From Sequoia sempervirens (Eukaryota > Streptophyta > Pinopsida > Cupressales > Cupressaceae): 64,000 bases of DNA. Below, piece by piece: positions 12,386 through 23,875 of the stretch. The first letter of the stretch is position 1. The number at the start of each line of letters is the position of its first letter. A program made the position numbers and the translations under genes. The DNA lies in assembly GCA_007258455.2 (NCBI GenBank), contig VDFB02000003.1, positions 39,418,248 to 39,482,247 of the forward strand, written 5' to 3'. The notes below the pieces were generated by a model. It was given only the letters and a program-made list of their open reading frames with translations. It did not search any database and was not told the origin of the DNA.

Positions 12386-13545
12386 ATGGAAGAATTAGGA
12401 TTTGAGCTTCTTACTCCTCATAATTATCACACATGGAAGGTGAAGATGCAAAGACTTCTTTGGTCTATGGGATTGTGGTCTACCTTGGCAAAGGAACAAC
12501 CAAAGTTCACTAGAGAGTATGAGAAGTTTTCTCATCAAAACAAATGTGATGGGGCAATGGGCTTGATTGCATTGCATGTTTCTGATTCTTTGTTCTTCCA
12601 CATTGAGGAGTGTACTATACCTAGATAGGTATGGGACAAATATAAGGATCTCTTTGGTTTAGGCAGTGATGTTAGAGCATTGTAGTTAGAAGCTGAGTTG
12701 TCAGCCCTTTCCACTGATTCATATCCTACAATTGAGGACTATTTGGTGAAGTTCAAGTCTTTGCGTACTTAGTTGGTAAGATGTGGTAAGGATAAAACTG
12801 ATAAGGAGTGCATATTATTGATCTTGTCAAAGTTAAAAGGTTCATTTGCCTATTTTTCTACTTCTTTCTATTCTATTATGGATGGACTAGGTGATAGTTT
12901 TGTGATGCCATCATTTGAGACTTTTTATGAGAGGTTGACTAGGGAGCAATCAAAGATTAGTCAAAATGATACCACTTCAAATTCTCATGCATTGCTTGTC
13001 ACGCCACCTAAGGGGAAAGGGAAGAAAATTAAAGCTAAGACAAGATCTAGCGAGGCTTCTAGCACCTCTTCCAAAGAAGGAAAATCTAAGAAGGTGAAGC
13101 CCACATGTACCTTTTTCCAGGGGAGAGGGCATAGTGAATAGGCATGTTTCAAGAAGGAGATTTATGAGTTGCAATTTCTCAAGGACCACAACATTTTAGT
13201 CCCTTCATCTTGTTTACCTTCTTCTTCTACCACACATGAGGAGCCACCACCTAAAAAGGAAACAAGATCTACCTCTCAAGATTCCAAAGGCAAGGGTCGT
13301 GCATTGATCACTACATTTTTTGATAGATGTGACCCTGGATGAATTATTGAATCAGGAGCTTCAAGGAACATTGTTAGCTCTCATGATTACAACATTTGAG
13401 GATCAATTAGAGCATGTGAGTTTGATTTAATGCTCACTACTAGTACTGCCATAGTTCATGTAGTTGGTATGTGTGATATTAATCTGGGTTCAAGGAAAAT
13501 GATGCTAAATTTATACTTGAGATGGCCCATAATCTACTCTCAGTC
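12386..13545 (+). pseudogene. copia gag with protease relic
   Basis: Starts at ATG 12386 (MEELGFELLTPHNYHTWKVK), the typical opening of a copia Gag (UBN2 type) with its N-Y-x-x-W-K motif. The same frame continues through stops at 12626, 12770 and 13139. Basic residues near 13000-13100 precede a broken zinc knuckle (CTFFQGRGHSE, stop, ACFKK), in which the CX2C half is changed. Further on, IIESGASRNIVSS is a relic of the protease active site, with Glu where Asp (DSGAS) is expected. Gag would form virus-like particles; this copy cannot make a full product. Confidence 0.85.
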
Positions 13546-14505
13546 AATTAGTTTTCTCAGGAAGGAAACACAGTTGAGTTCACATCTGATTTAGTAATCA
13601 TTCAGAAGGAGACAAGAGATATTTTTGTTTTAGGCTGGGATGATCATCAGTCGAGGATATATACCTTATCTCATTTCCATCATGATGATGATCCTTATAT
13701 TCCTCAGTATCCAGATTCTAGGAGGGACATTAATTCAACTAATGGTTGTGGTGGTTGGTTGGATTTGGCTCTTCTTCATGTGGCACCATCATTATCTCAT
13801 TCAATCCAACAAGACATATTCAATTTTCTAGACTTGGGATTACAGGATGGCTTTGTTTCAAGTATTGTTGACTTGGCTACTTCTACAGGTTTGGAGGACA
13901 CGCTTGAGGGGATATCTCTCCTCTATATAGATTCTACTTTGGAGAGTTTTCTTGAGTCTCCACATTTCCTTGTTTTGACCTTGATTGGGGATCTTGATAT
14001 TAATGAGACATCCTTGGAGGCACTTGATTTATTTTCAGAGATATCATATATGAGGCTTCTTACCTCTCACTTCATCATGAAGTTGGAGTTTCTTCAGCAT
14101 TCAACATTTGATTTGTTTCTTCTGAGCAGGAGACATGTGGTTTTTCTTCATTGGATTCTCTTTTGGCTCCAGTAATCATTCAATGGCTTTGAGGACACTT
14201 CATTCAGGGGGGAAATCTAGTCTTCACCTATTCCTTTGATGGAAGAATTCTTGTATTGTATTCTAGTGATGTATATAGTTCTAGGGGGTATTGATGTTGA
14301 GACCTCAATCATCACTTCCATTACTTGTATATGATTAGCATAGATTTTGTATTATCTTTTTTGGGGAGGATTTTTGTCTCATGAGGTTTTCTTCTTTTCT
14401 CTGTTTGTAAGAGATTGCATTATCATTTGTACACAAGTACCTAACATGGCCTAGTAGTTGGGAGCCATCATTATTGCATCATAATTACACTCCCAAGTTG
14501 CACTT
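13546..14505 (+). other. copia internal remainder, no enzymes
   Basis: Where integrase, RT and RNase H would be expected there is just under 1 kb of AT-rich DNA with short frames lacking any of their motifs. The pol genes have been deleted or replaced. Confidence 0.7.
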
Positions 14506-14514
14506 ATGGGGGGG
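14506..14514 (+). promoter_or_regulatory. copia polypurine tract
   Basis: ATGGGGGGG directly abuts the 3' LTR start TGTTAGTG and would prime plus-strand synthesis. Confidence 0.85.
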
Positions 14515-14942
14515 TGTTAGTGTGAATGGGATGATTTCCTAACTAGATATTAGTTGGACCTATTTACATCATTAATAAGTTTAATTAGGATTTAGTTTCC
14601 TAGGTGGCATTCTAGAAACTAGTATTTAATGGGATCATATCTCATTAATATGCATGTAGTTATCTAGGCATTTGATATTTCACTCATGCATTTATAATTA
14701 TGCATTAGGAATTTAATGTTTGCAACCAAGGTGGTTATCCAACTACCTCTATCCTCGCCCATATAAACAAGGCTCTTGTACATTTGTAAAGAATTCTAGA
14801 TCAATTCATCATAGATCATCATTTGATCAAGCTCTCTTCTTGCTCATAGTGCACAAATTTCTTGTTCGTGTGGATGTTTTTCTTCTTGGTGAACCATTAA
14901 AGACTATAGATTCAAGTGGGTGTTTGCTCCATATTTCCAACA
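14515..14942 (+). repeat. copia 3' LTR
   Basis: 428 bp, TGTTAGTGTGAATGGG to ATTTCCAACA, aligned end to end with the 5' LTR. Differences are mainly single-base substitutions spread along the length. Confidence 0.92.
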
Positions 14943-15052
14943 ATATCGGGCATTAATAGGTCGATCTTTTGGTGCAATGACAGTCACCTATGCAATAATT
15001 GGTATCAGAGCTGAGATCACAGGTTCGAACCCCTCGCTTGTGCTGGGGAGAT

Positions 15053-15220
15053 TTTTGCAAGAGTTTCACCCTTGGTCTCCTTGTGTTGTGCAACGTGGTG
15101 CTTGGGTTCATGACATGGATTAACTGCCTCTTGTAGATCTTGGATCTTGTATAAATCTGGTGATTGTATTGGGCATTAACAGGTTGATCTTTTGGTGCAA
15201 CGACATCCGCTTGTGCAACA
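15053..15220 (+). repeat. TRIM 3' LTR
   Basis: 168 bp ending TGCAACA. It is colinear with the split 5' LTR: both share TTGCAAGAGTTTCACCC at the start, GGATCTTGTATAAATCTGG in the middle and GATCTTTTGGTGCAA near the end. Confidence 0.88.
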
Positions 15221-17695
15221 TAAACACCTATAAATACCTAGCCTTTTTGAAATCTAACACACTATCTAGAATTCATGAGAAAAACTATTGTCAAGAGTAG
15301 CATTTCAAAGCATTATATCAACAATTCAATGTCCAACATTATGTCAAGGTTTATGTGTGTTCATGTTCATGTTTTGTGAAGGCTAACATCTTTTTGTAGG
15401 ACTCCAAAGCATTCAAGTATCCAAGCAAGCAAGATCCAAAATCTTGAAGAGATGTGTATGAATTCAGTCCTTCAAGGCAACCATTGAAGGGTGGTGAGTT
15501 GTAGAGCATTGTAATTTCATCATTTCTTCATTTTCATTATCATTGAAATTTTTTCATTGTGGAAGTGGGACACTTACACGGGGTTTGACTGGGGCTTAGG
15601 CAAGCCCCTATATGACACAAAATTTTCTCCCTCTTTGAACGTGCAAGTTACAGGTTTGTAAAAGATCAAAGGAAGATTGAAAGAAAATTGTCAATTGTTG
15701 CATTTGTTGTCACCAAACTTGTCAAGACACGAAAACTCACATACAAAATTTATTGGCGATATTCTGACAAGTTTACAACCAAAAATCAAGAGCTCATATC
15801 CAACAATAGAGGATTGCAAAAATAGTTTCAAGACCCCCTATCAAAGACCCATTCACTCTTGGGTGACCGAGTCCCTCTACACATGCTAAATTCAACTTTT
15901 GGTGATAGGTACACATTAGTCTACACTTTCTAGATCCACTTGCAAATCATGGTTTTCATCTATTTATGTTCAGGATTTTGCAATTCATCATATTAGGTCA
16001 TATAGTCTAATTAGGGAAATCAATCCAAATCATTTCCAATTCATTCCTAAGACTCAAAAGGATCAGATCTAGGTCTGATTGACTCACCTTGGAGGTTGAA
16101 AGTCAATTTATGCACCTTGTTGATTTGCATCCTAATGGAATCCTAGAAATGATAAAATATACCTTAGGTGTTGGAAATTAAACTTAAGGTATCCACATTT
16201 TTATGTTTCATTTTGGTGAACCCAACATTTGTCATCATAGCTTTTTGTTTTGGTAGTCTTTCAAACCCTAGATCTAGGTTTTGCATCTTTCATTTAGGGT
16301 TTCATATTTGTATCATAAAAAGTCATAAAAATTAAAAATATTACATTCATACTGCATCATAGACTGTATTACAATGTGTTCAGTCATTTAGATCAAATTT
16401 TCATTTCAAAATTGCATACAAAAAAGTGTCATTTTGTTCTAAAATTGTCATACATTTGCATTTCATTTACATTGATTTTTTTTGGAAAAATAATCATTGT
16501 CAAACTTGTTTGCAAATAGGAACAATAACCTTAAACAACAACTTAAACATTCAACTTTTCAATTTTTAGAACCTTGAACAAAAACATAGACAACCTTGGG
16601 CGACCTTGTCCTTGTACAAGTGCACCGACATAATTTTTCACAGTTGTTTGTCTAGACCAAAGGAGAGCAGATCCCACCATCCAAGGCTCCGCCACCACCC
16701 AAGCTCCACCACCACCCATATGATCTATCTGCTTAGTTTTCTTGTACTTTTAGATATTTTTTTTAATTCCATAATTACATATCTAAAGCATTTTTGTATT
16801 TAGTTTATTTGGTGAAAGAAAGTGCATTGTTTAGGTTTAAAATTTACATTCAAAAATCAACATTTTCTGGTCTTTGCATCTTACAATTAGTCTTGACTAT
16901 TACATTTTGAACCTGGAATTTGCATTCAATTTTGTTCAAAAATCTTCAACATTGGAAATTTATTTACTATTACAACTGTCTACAACTAGAATGAGAATCC
17001 TTAAGTAGTGTAGTCTACAACCTAACTTCAAAATTTTAGAACCCTTGACTAGGATTTAGACACCCTTGGGCAACCCTGTCCTTCTTGTTGTAGCCTAACA
17101 AATTTTTTTTGAGACCTCTGTTGTTATGGTTCCTATTTTCTTTTGCTTGTTGCTTTCTATTTTGGGGTGTTTGTTGCACTTATTTAATAGTTTGGTGTTC
17201 ATCTTGGGTGCACTTTTGGTGTTGTGAAAATTGCATGTTTCACAACTTGGTGTCCTATTGCCAATACTTCAACAATACGTAGTTCAAGACTCATGGAATC
17301 CCATGCTATTGGTACATCTACTTTGGATCTTGAGTTCTCCAACCCTTTCATGACAAGTGTTGGAAATGCTCAACCTATTTTGGACTCCATCCCTAATGCC
17401 ACAATTCCCATGACCTTACCATCAACCACTATCACTGATGTTGAAACCATGGTGGCCCATGTCCCTGAAGAGAAACTGAAACAATTGGACAAATCCTTAG
17501 AAAAACTTCAAGACTATGTGAGCACATAATATATCGCTGGCACAATGGTCCTTGTGATAGATAACATTAGGAAATTGCTTGATGATGCTCAAGGATTAGA
17601 GGTAATGTGTAGTCTACCCTACATAATAGAAAATCATGTACCTACAATGGCTAGTTGCACTCAAGCTTTGGGATATACTCAAAACCAAGGAGGAA
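15221..17695 (+). other. old retroelement debris
   Basis: 15221-15577 looks like the right part of an LTR (CCTATAAATACC, then a T-rich stretch ending near GGACACTTACA). After it come AT-rich DNA and two similar blocks at 16571-16625 and 17040-17090 (CCTTGGGCGACCTTGTCC and CCTTGGGCAACCCTGTCC). A frame at 17224-17529 (about 100 residues, starting MKIACFTTWCPIA) may be the start of a decayed Gag-like protein. A purine stretch AACCAAGGAGGAA runs into TGTTACACCCC at 17696, a possible LTR start. None of this is certain. Confidence 0.35.
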
Positions 17696-18235
17696 TGTTA
17701 CACCCCAATTATGTAATTACTATTTACTATTACTATGTAGGGTAAATATAAATGTAATGCGAATTCAGGAGATGAATAAAATGTGCTTGTACTTTGTTAT
17801 CGATGCATTGTATGTGAATGTTATCTCATTTGATGTCATCACATGGAAAATTATTGCATATATGTGAATGGATGGTTATTGAATTGATATTCTAACTTCG
17901 GAGATGTATTACAAATATTGCATATTTTGTGAATAACTGACTACCATGTGCATGCATTAGTGGTTGCAGGTATATGTTCAATTCCTCTAGATGGAGGGGA
18001 AGTATCACTCAAGAGAAGATCTTGGTTGGGTAGCTGGTAATGTAAACTATCTGAGCATACACACACCACAGTAGAATAATTGAGTTGAGTCATTTTGTGG
18101 GAAGTTGGTGATTCATCCTTAGTTGATGTGTCTACATTAGTAGAGTCTTGTTTACTATTGAGTGCATCATTGGGTGAAGTTTATCTATTTGAGCTTTAGA
18201 GTTCTTTCTTGTATTATTACGATTATATTGATAAG
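17696..18235. other. possible LTR start, otherwise unrecognised
   Basis: TGTTACACCCCAATTATG follows a purine-rich stretch, as an LTR would. No end or second copy is seen, and nothing else is recognised. Confidence 0.25.
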
Positions 18236-18593
18236 GATGTATGTGAAGTATGTGTGTATATATATGTCAATGGGATCTAACCACATGTATATGCATATGC
18301 ATAGATGTACCACACGCAAATGTTTATCAATACAATGGTAATTATGAATGGTTATATGTGAATTGAATGTGTACATATATATATGTATATACATATATCC
18401 ATATGTATATATGTATTGATACACGCGTACGATGGAAAAAGGACATGCCCATATGAATGTATCAATATATGTATCCATATGTATACATGTACATAGAGGC
18501 ATATACTTATATACATATATATACGTATACAATTGATATATCATGATTATTATGTGAATACTATCTTGCTTATACTTATTTGTATATATCGAA
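18236..18593. repeat. TATG-rich microsatellite
   Basis: Imperfect runs of TATATG, CATATG and TATACA. The frame seen across it on the minus strand is repeat-derived. It forms the left flank of the large outer retroelement; similar TA-rich DNA lies on its right flank at 48742-48870. Confidence 0.75.
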
Positions 18594-19673
18594 TGTATAC
18601 TGTATACACATAAAATCGGTAAAAACAATTAATTAATTAAATACAAGTTATTTAATTAATGAACCCCTTTAATTCGTCTACTTATAAATAAATTCCAAAT
18701 TTATTTATATAGTTCACACTTTTTTAATTCTTCAATCTAAAATCATATTCCTCTATTTTAATTAAATAAACAAATTCACATAGTTTGTTTTATTTAATTA
18801 ATAATCTTTTCATTAAATTTAAATTCCAAATTTAAATTTAAGCACATGTCTACAAATTTTCCTCTTGCCACCTCATCAAGTGTCACATGAATTTAAATAT
18901 GTCTAATATTTAAATTCCTAATTTGAATTTAGGCACATGTTGGACACTTGGCCTTTTCACACATTTTATTCTCCCACACATTTGACATGTTGCCTTTGGT
19001 CAAGGGAACATCCTCTAGGACTCTTTCATCTCCACCGTTCATCTCTCATGTTTAAATCTTGACCGTTGATTGTTGCCACATCACAAGATGCTTTGGAAAT
19101 CCTATAAATACAAGCCCATTCTACAACATTAGATCAAATCACATCTTTTAACAAACTTATTATGTAGGAATAGCTTTGGAGCATTGGAGCATTTAGGATT
19201 TGATAATTTAGCATTTAGCAAGTTGCATTGTTTTATCATTCTAACTTAGAATCATGTCTTAGCTTGTAATTGCATTTTAGTTTATCATATCAATGGTTAA
19301 TATTTGAGCATATACAAAATCATTTTAGCTTGTTATGCAACATTTGTATCACATAATCCAACATCATTATCCATTTGTCAATATCACCATTATCATTTGC
19401 ATCATGCATTATCATGTAGGAACTTAGATTTCTTGCATTATACAACATCTCGTTTCTCAAGTTGTCATTTTAACAACCATAGTGCACATACAAAATCTGA
19501 GAGCCAATATGGTTTAATAAATCCTTGAGAATAGAGAACAATGGAACATTTCTAAAGATTTTTTTTGCTTTCATTTGATTAGTTTATGATTCAAATCTTT
19601 AATATAATACGTCTCATTAGTGTTTGTGTTGTTTTTTTATTGATTTACTAACTCCCACAAATTCACACACACA
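18594..19673 (+). repeat. outer element 5' LTR
   Basis: Colinear with 47660-48741. Contains a TATA-like CTATAAATACAAGCCC (about 19102), which would be the promoter. The 3' copy differs by substitutions and indels, for example around 18900-18990. Confidence 0.9.
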
Positions 19674-19678
19674 TAAAA

Positions 19679-19697
19679 TGGCACCCACCGTGGGGCC
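19679..19697 (+). promoter_or_regulatory. outer element primer-binding site
   Basis: TGGCACCCACCGTGGGGCC lies 5 bp after the LTR. It begins with TGG, as a tRNA CCA end requires, and resembles the inner element's TGGCACGCCCGGTGGGAC. The tRNA is not assigned. Confidence 0.75.
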
Positions 19698-19759
19698 TAG
19701 CCCCTTTTTATTGACGTTTTCTAGAAGTTGTTTTTAAAATTCTGGACATGAATTTCTTT

Positions 19760-20040
19760 TAGCATGACTGTGAGTTCTTACGATACATTCAAAAAGTATT
19801 TTAGTGCATTGGATGGCTGTTATGATGCATACGAAAAGGATTTTAGCGCAACCTTGAGTTCTTACAACGCATTCAAAAAGTCTTTTAGCATTTTGGATGA
19901 CTGTTACGGTGCATACGAAAAGTATTTAAGCACATTTGACACTTCTTTTAATGCATCTGACACTTCTTTTAGCGCATATGACACTTCTTTTAGCACACAC
20001 GAATAATAATTTAATGCATAGGGTCATTGTTTTAGTGCTT
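19760..20040 (+). repeat. leader repeat array 1 of the outer element
   Basis: Imperfect repeats carrying TTTTAGCGCAT-like motifs spaced about 30 bp apart (for example GCATACGAAAAG and ACACTTCTTTTAGC). The frame over it (Y, F, S, D and A-rich) is a product of the repeat. A second array with similar GCATCC motifs lies at 21184-21480. Confidence 0.7.
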
Positions 20041-20440
20041 TTATAGTCAATCTTAAAATGGCCATATCTTGGTCATACGAAGGTCTTTTTCAAATCTTTT
20101 TTTTTGAAATGGGGTAGAATTTCATAAGCTATGCAATGGTGTAAGTGTTTCTCAAATTTTGTAGAGTTAAATTTTTTAATTTTACACCTAAAGTGAAATC
20201 CCATTGTAACTTGGTCTAAGTTTTAGTGTTTTTATGCTTAATCATTCATCTAACCCTTATGTCTTCTTATTTCTTGATCTCATCTAATATTTTGAGCATT
20301 TATTGCATGTTTTAAGAGAAACAAGGAGCATTAAAGTGAAAGAAAAAGAATTTGATATCCATTGTACTAAACATGCTTGTCAAAGACATTTGTTGAAACT
20401 GCTAATGGTGTTTGCAGGGGTTGGAAATATTATTACTTTC
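20041..20440. other. AT-rich leader DNA
   Basis: Part of the outer element between its repeat array and the conserved leader block. No feature is recognised. Confidence 0.5.
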
Positions 20441-20960
20441 TTTTGAACCCCATGTATCCTATGCTTGATGAATGGTAGGCATATGCTCTCCCCTTAATTG
20501 GGTGACCAAAAATCTAGACCCATTTATTTTTATTTTATTTTATCCATAGAGGGCCTACCTTGTGGGAAAAAGTAATCACCCAAGGGAATGACCCAACCGG
20601 TAACACGTTAAAGCCAAGCGACTTCCAACTGGTATATAAGTGTGGGTACTTGAGGAAAGTTCAAGTATCACGAGGATTGTTCCAACAAGAAGGGAAGCAA
20701 TGGTCTCTTGCCAAATGGATGATCCCCCATGAATGGAATGCCTATACTAGAACCCTTTGTTATAGCAAGACAAAATCCTATTCTATTTATTGTCACATAA
20801 GGTCTAACCTTTGAAGTCGTCCCATGTTTTTGCAACTTTTAGTAGAGATGAGAATTATGCCATGGGAGATTCATGGGTACTGAAGCTTGGCTGCCCCGAG
20901 AAGTGAGTGCCATGGAGGGGAGCCAGTGGGGTCAAGCTTCTATCATCCACTAAAAGTTGG
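20440..20960 (+). other. leader block shared with the Tat element
   Basis: This less AT-rich block contains CACCCAAGGGAATGACCCAACC followed by GGTATATAAGTGTGGG. The inner element has CACCCCAAGGAACGATTCCAACC and GGTATATAAAGGGGGG in the same order (about 30358-30405). The short frame at 20560-20814 gives no recognisable protein. Shared order and wording suggest an untranslated RNA or promoter module between PBS and gag. Confidence 0.5.
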
Positions 20961-21183
20961 CGTAGCTGTAGTAAAATCCAAGTGGGAATCTAGTAAATAT
21001 TGTCCTACACAACCTTAGGATTGTACATGTTTGATGTGTTTTACCAATGTTTTTTTGAACAAATTTCAAACAAAACATCACACACTAGAAGTGAAAACCT
21101 TGATTTAGAAAACATCCTTTGAAACAACCAATTCTTTGACTAGAAAATTAAAAAAAATCAAACAAACTTGCAAGAAACAGTGA

Positions 21184-21482
21184 CATTTTCCCAATTTAGT
21201 GCATCCACTACATGTTCTGGCACATTTACACCATTCTCTGGTGCATCCATATGTTGTTATAATGCATCCACTATATTTTCCAACGCATCCATTGCATTTT
21301 ATAGCACATTCACCCATTATTGCAACACATCCACCCAATACTTTAGTGCATTCAAGCTATTTTGTAGCACATCCAACTAATCTTGTAGCACATTCAAGCC
21401 ATTATGTAATGCATCTAGGTTGTCTTCCAGTGCATCTGTGCAATATTTTAGCGCATCTATTAAATGCAAAACCAGAGAGTTA
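21184..21482 (+). repeat. leader repeat array 2 of the outer element
   Basis: About ten imperfect copies of a 28-32 bp unit with GCATCCA or GCACATTCA. The frames on both strands through it are repeat artefacts. Confidence 0.75.
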
Positions 21483-21527
21483 AATTCACCATCTATTTTT
21501 CTGTTTGAACCAAAAAATCAAACCATC

Positions 21528-22475
21528 ATGGATGAGACTAGAGAATACCCCCTTCACAAATTTCATCAACCTGAAATAGATGAGGATCAATTGAATGCTT
21601 TAGCTCATCAAATGAAAAACATTCAACAACAAATCTAGGATATGCAAAGGGAAACAACCACAAAAATATATTTGTTGTCAAACATATATTCTTATCCATC
21701 TGGAAAAATATGAACATGACATCTTCTCCACCAACAACTACATCATCCAAGTTCAATTTCTTTGAATTATTGAAAAAGTTAAATGAGAAATCCAAATTGA
21801 ATTCTTCAAACACAAAGGATATTGAACAATCTTACCATGTCATGCATCTATATTCATCTCCCATAAGCCAAAATATACCTCATGATTTTTTCACCCAAGT
21901 TAACGATTCCATCCAACCACCTTCTATCATATCTTCTACATCCAATGATTCTTGTCAATCTCTCAGTCCAAACTATGCTAGCATAGATTCCTTTACACAT
22001 CAAGATCAAATCATTCTTTCCACTTCATTCGATGATATCAAAATTCCACAAGTTCTTCCAATCTTGGACGAAGATCCCATCTCTCAAGAATTCTATGATG
22101 ATCCCCTCCTTTCACTTTTCATCCACAATGATTCCTTTCCATCTCAAGATAAAAGTATTCTTCAAAGTCCTCCTTCCACCCCATTTAATGAATCCATACC
22201 ATCTCATGATTCCATTGCATCCCAGGAGCATGATAATTCTTCCATCCTATCTAATGATGTTCTACTATTCAATGATCAAGATATGCTTTCCACAAAATTT
22301 CATGATTCCTTTCCTCATCAAGATCAAGATATTCCTTCCATACCACTTCATGATGATTCCAAACCTAATAAAGATCAAGCTACTCCATCTCCTACACCTC
22401 ATGATCCTTTCCCAAGTCAAGATCAAAACACCTCATCATCCCCATGTCAAGAGCCTATCACACCTATATAAGCTA
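21528..22475 (+). pseudogene. low-complexity Gag-like frames of the outer element
   Basis: A frame starting at ATG 21528 (MDETREYPLHKFHQPEIDED, then LAHQMKNIQQQI and a stop) is followed in another frame at 21710-22471 (253 residues) by a Ser, Pro, Asp and Gln-rich chain with recurring PSQDQ and HDSFP motifs. There is no zinc knuckle, protease or RT motif. In position it corresponds to gag in the inner element. It may be a decayed Gag N-terminus or repeat-driven coding; function is unknown. Confidence 0.45.
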
Positions 22476-23004
22476 TCCAGGAACTTGACACCTACAAATT
22501 GGGATCCTCCATCTTTATCTGATCCGGTTTACTTCCAACACCTATCTTTTCATCCATATCATATCCTCCCCAAAATGGACTCACATCTTGTTTCACAAAC
22601 AATGCGTATCCCATTGGTAAACGAATGTGTCAAAGTATGAACTACAAAGGCAAAGGATTAAGCCTTCATGAACAAGGTATCCTAGAACCCCTTTTTGTCC
22701 AACAAAATCCATATTATCATGACCTTGGTTATATACCTAAGTGTCCTAGTCCATCAAACCTTCCATCTATCCTAGGTCCTCATCCTAGTCCTCAAAAACA
22801 ACAAAGGCACACATCCTTGATGCCCTTTCAAATTTCCACCTACACTCATCCATAATACCTCCATACCATTCATCTCAATCCACCCCTCCCATTGCTCTTG
22901 GAATCAATTTGGGTGCCAAATGTCAAAATCTTCCATATCAAAATCCACATGTGTTAAAGGATCAACATGTCTCCTCTAAGAGGCATGCAAAAAAAAAAAA
23001 AAAT

Positions 23005-23230
23005 TGATCCAAAATCAAAGGAAAAATCAAAAAGGCCACAAAGGACCATCAAAGCAAAAAGGAAATTTTCAAAGACCACAAAGGTCCATAAATCAAAAGA
23101 AAAATTCAAAAGGCCATAGAGGCCCATCAAAGCAAAAGGGAAAATTTCAAAGACCACAAAGGTCCATAAATCAAAAAGAAAAATGTCAAAGACCACAAAG
23201 GCTCACGAAGCAAATATCAAAGTCAAAAAT
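23005..23230 (+). repeat. purine-rich repeat array
   Basis: About three to four copies of a roughly 65-bp unit with AAAGACCACAAAGGTCCATAA and AAAGGCCATAGAGGCCCATC. The Lys/Gln-rich frame across it is a consequence. Confidence 0.7.
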
Positions 23231-23875
23231 CATGTGGATTCCTAAAACTCTCATAGAAGCAATAAAATCTAAATTGGTATCCAAATTTGCTAATCCAAAA
23301 GCTTCCTCCAATATTCCATTTAAAAACCTCTCACCTTCCAAATCCATTTTTCCTCCATCACTCCACCACCCTTCAAGGTGTGTGCCAATGTTGATCTTGC
23401 CATCCTTTCCATCTATCCATCAACAAACCTTTGAACCTCCTATCCATTACCCAACATTCATCCCCCATTATTCTCCTTTAATCTAAACCTTTGGATAAGT
23501 CCTTATTTCTTCCATCTCACCTTTAATAGGCCAATATTTATGAGTCTAATTCCCATTTACCATGATTTATTAAAGGGATATTTGGTCATGAAACTTGATG
23601 CTTAAGTCCTTCCTCCATCTCCCTATCATCCATATCCTATTTTCCATATTCCTCTTGCACTCTACACTTGGGGGGAAAGTTTTGTCCATCTTATCATTCC
23701 TTACATTTCCACCTTTGATCTTGACAAAGTTAAGGATCTCCTTGAACATCATATATCTTATCCTCTTCACTTTTTCCATATCTTTCGTATCATATCCTTT
23801 GCCTTATCCATATTCCATCCTTCTTTCTAAATACATCCTTTCTTCCCTTCCTTGGTCTTGATGAGGAATCTAGGG
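23231..23875. other. outer element internal DNA, unrecognised
   Basis: Pyrimidine-rich on the + strand, with CCATC and TTCC motifs; no domain is recognised. TTGACAAAGTTAAGGATCTC (about 23720) reads as a protein-like but isolated fragment. Confidence 0.4.

Larger units (their letters stand above)
10378..14942 (+). mobile_element. non-autonomous Ty1/copia element (gag only)
   Basis: Both LTRs are 428 bp (10378-10805 and 14515-14942). The element has a copia PBS, a decayed gag with a protease relic, and a PPT, but no integrase, RT or RNase H. At 4.57 kb it is shorter than usual full copia elements because of this loss. It sits inside the 5' LTR of the TRIM. The 5 bp before it (GTATT) and after it (ATATC) align as a target-site duplication with two transitions. 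By eye the LTRs differ at roughly 8% of positions, so this is an old insertion. Confidence 0.92.
10260..15220 (+). mobile_element. TRIM miniature LTR retrotransposon, split by copia
   Basis: Without the nested copia this is a complete terminal-repeat retrotransposon in miniature. The 5' LTR is 10260-10377 plus 14948-14997 (168 bp). The internal part is 14998-15052 (55 bp), with a primer-binding site TGGTATCAGAGCT at 15000 matching the initiator Met-tRNA type, and a purine stretch GGGGAGA near its end. The 3' LTR is 15053-15220 (168 bp). It is flanked by a perfect TAAAC duplication. It encodes nothing, so it would need enzymes from another element. The first bases differ (TGTTGC in the left LTR, TTTTGC in the right). 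Confidence 0.88.

Noticed and set aside
15000..15045. tRNA gene or tRNA-derived SINE (TGGTATCAGAGC plus GGTTCGAACCC)
   Set aside because: The first motif is the TRIM primer-binding site directly after its LTR, and the spacing to the B-box-like word is too short for a tRNA; no cloverleaf can be drawn.
18185..18628. 147-residue Tyr/Ile-rich minus frame
   Set aside because: Derived from the TATG microsatellite and the LTR edge.
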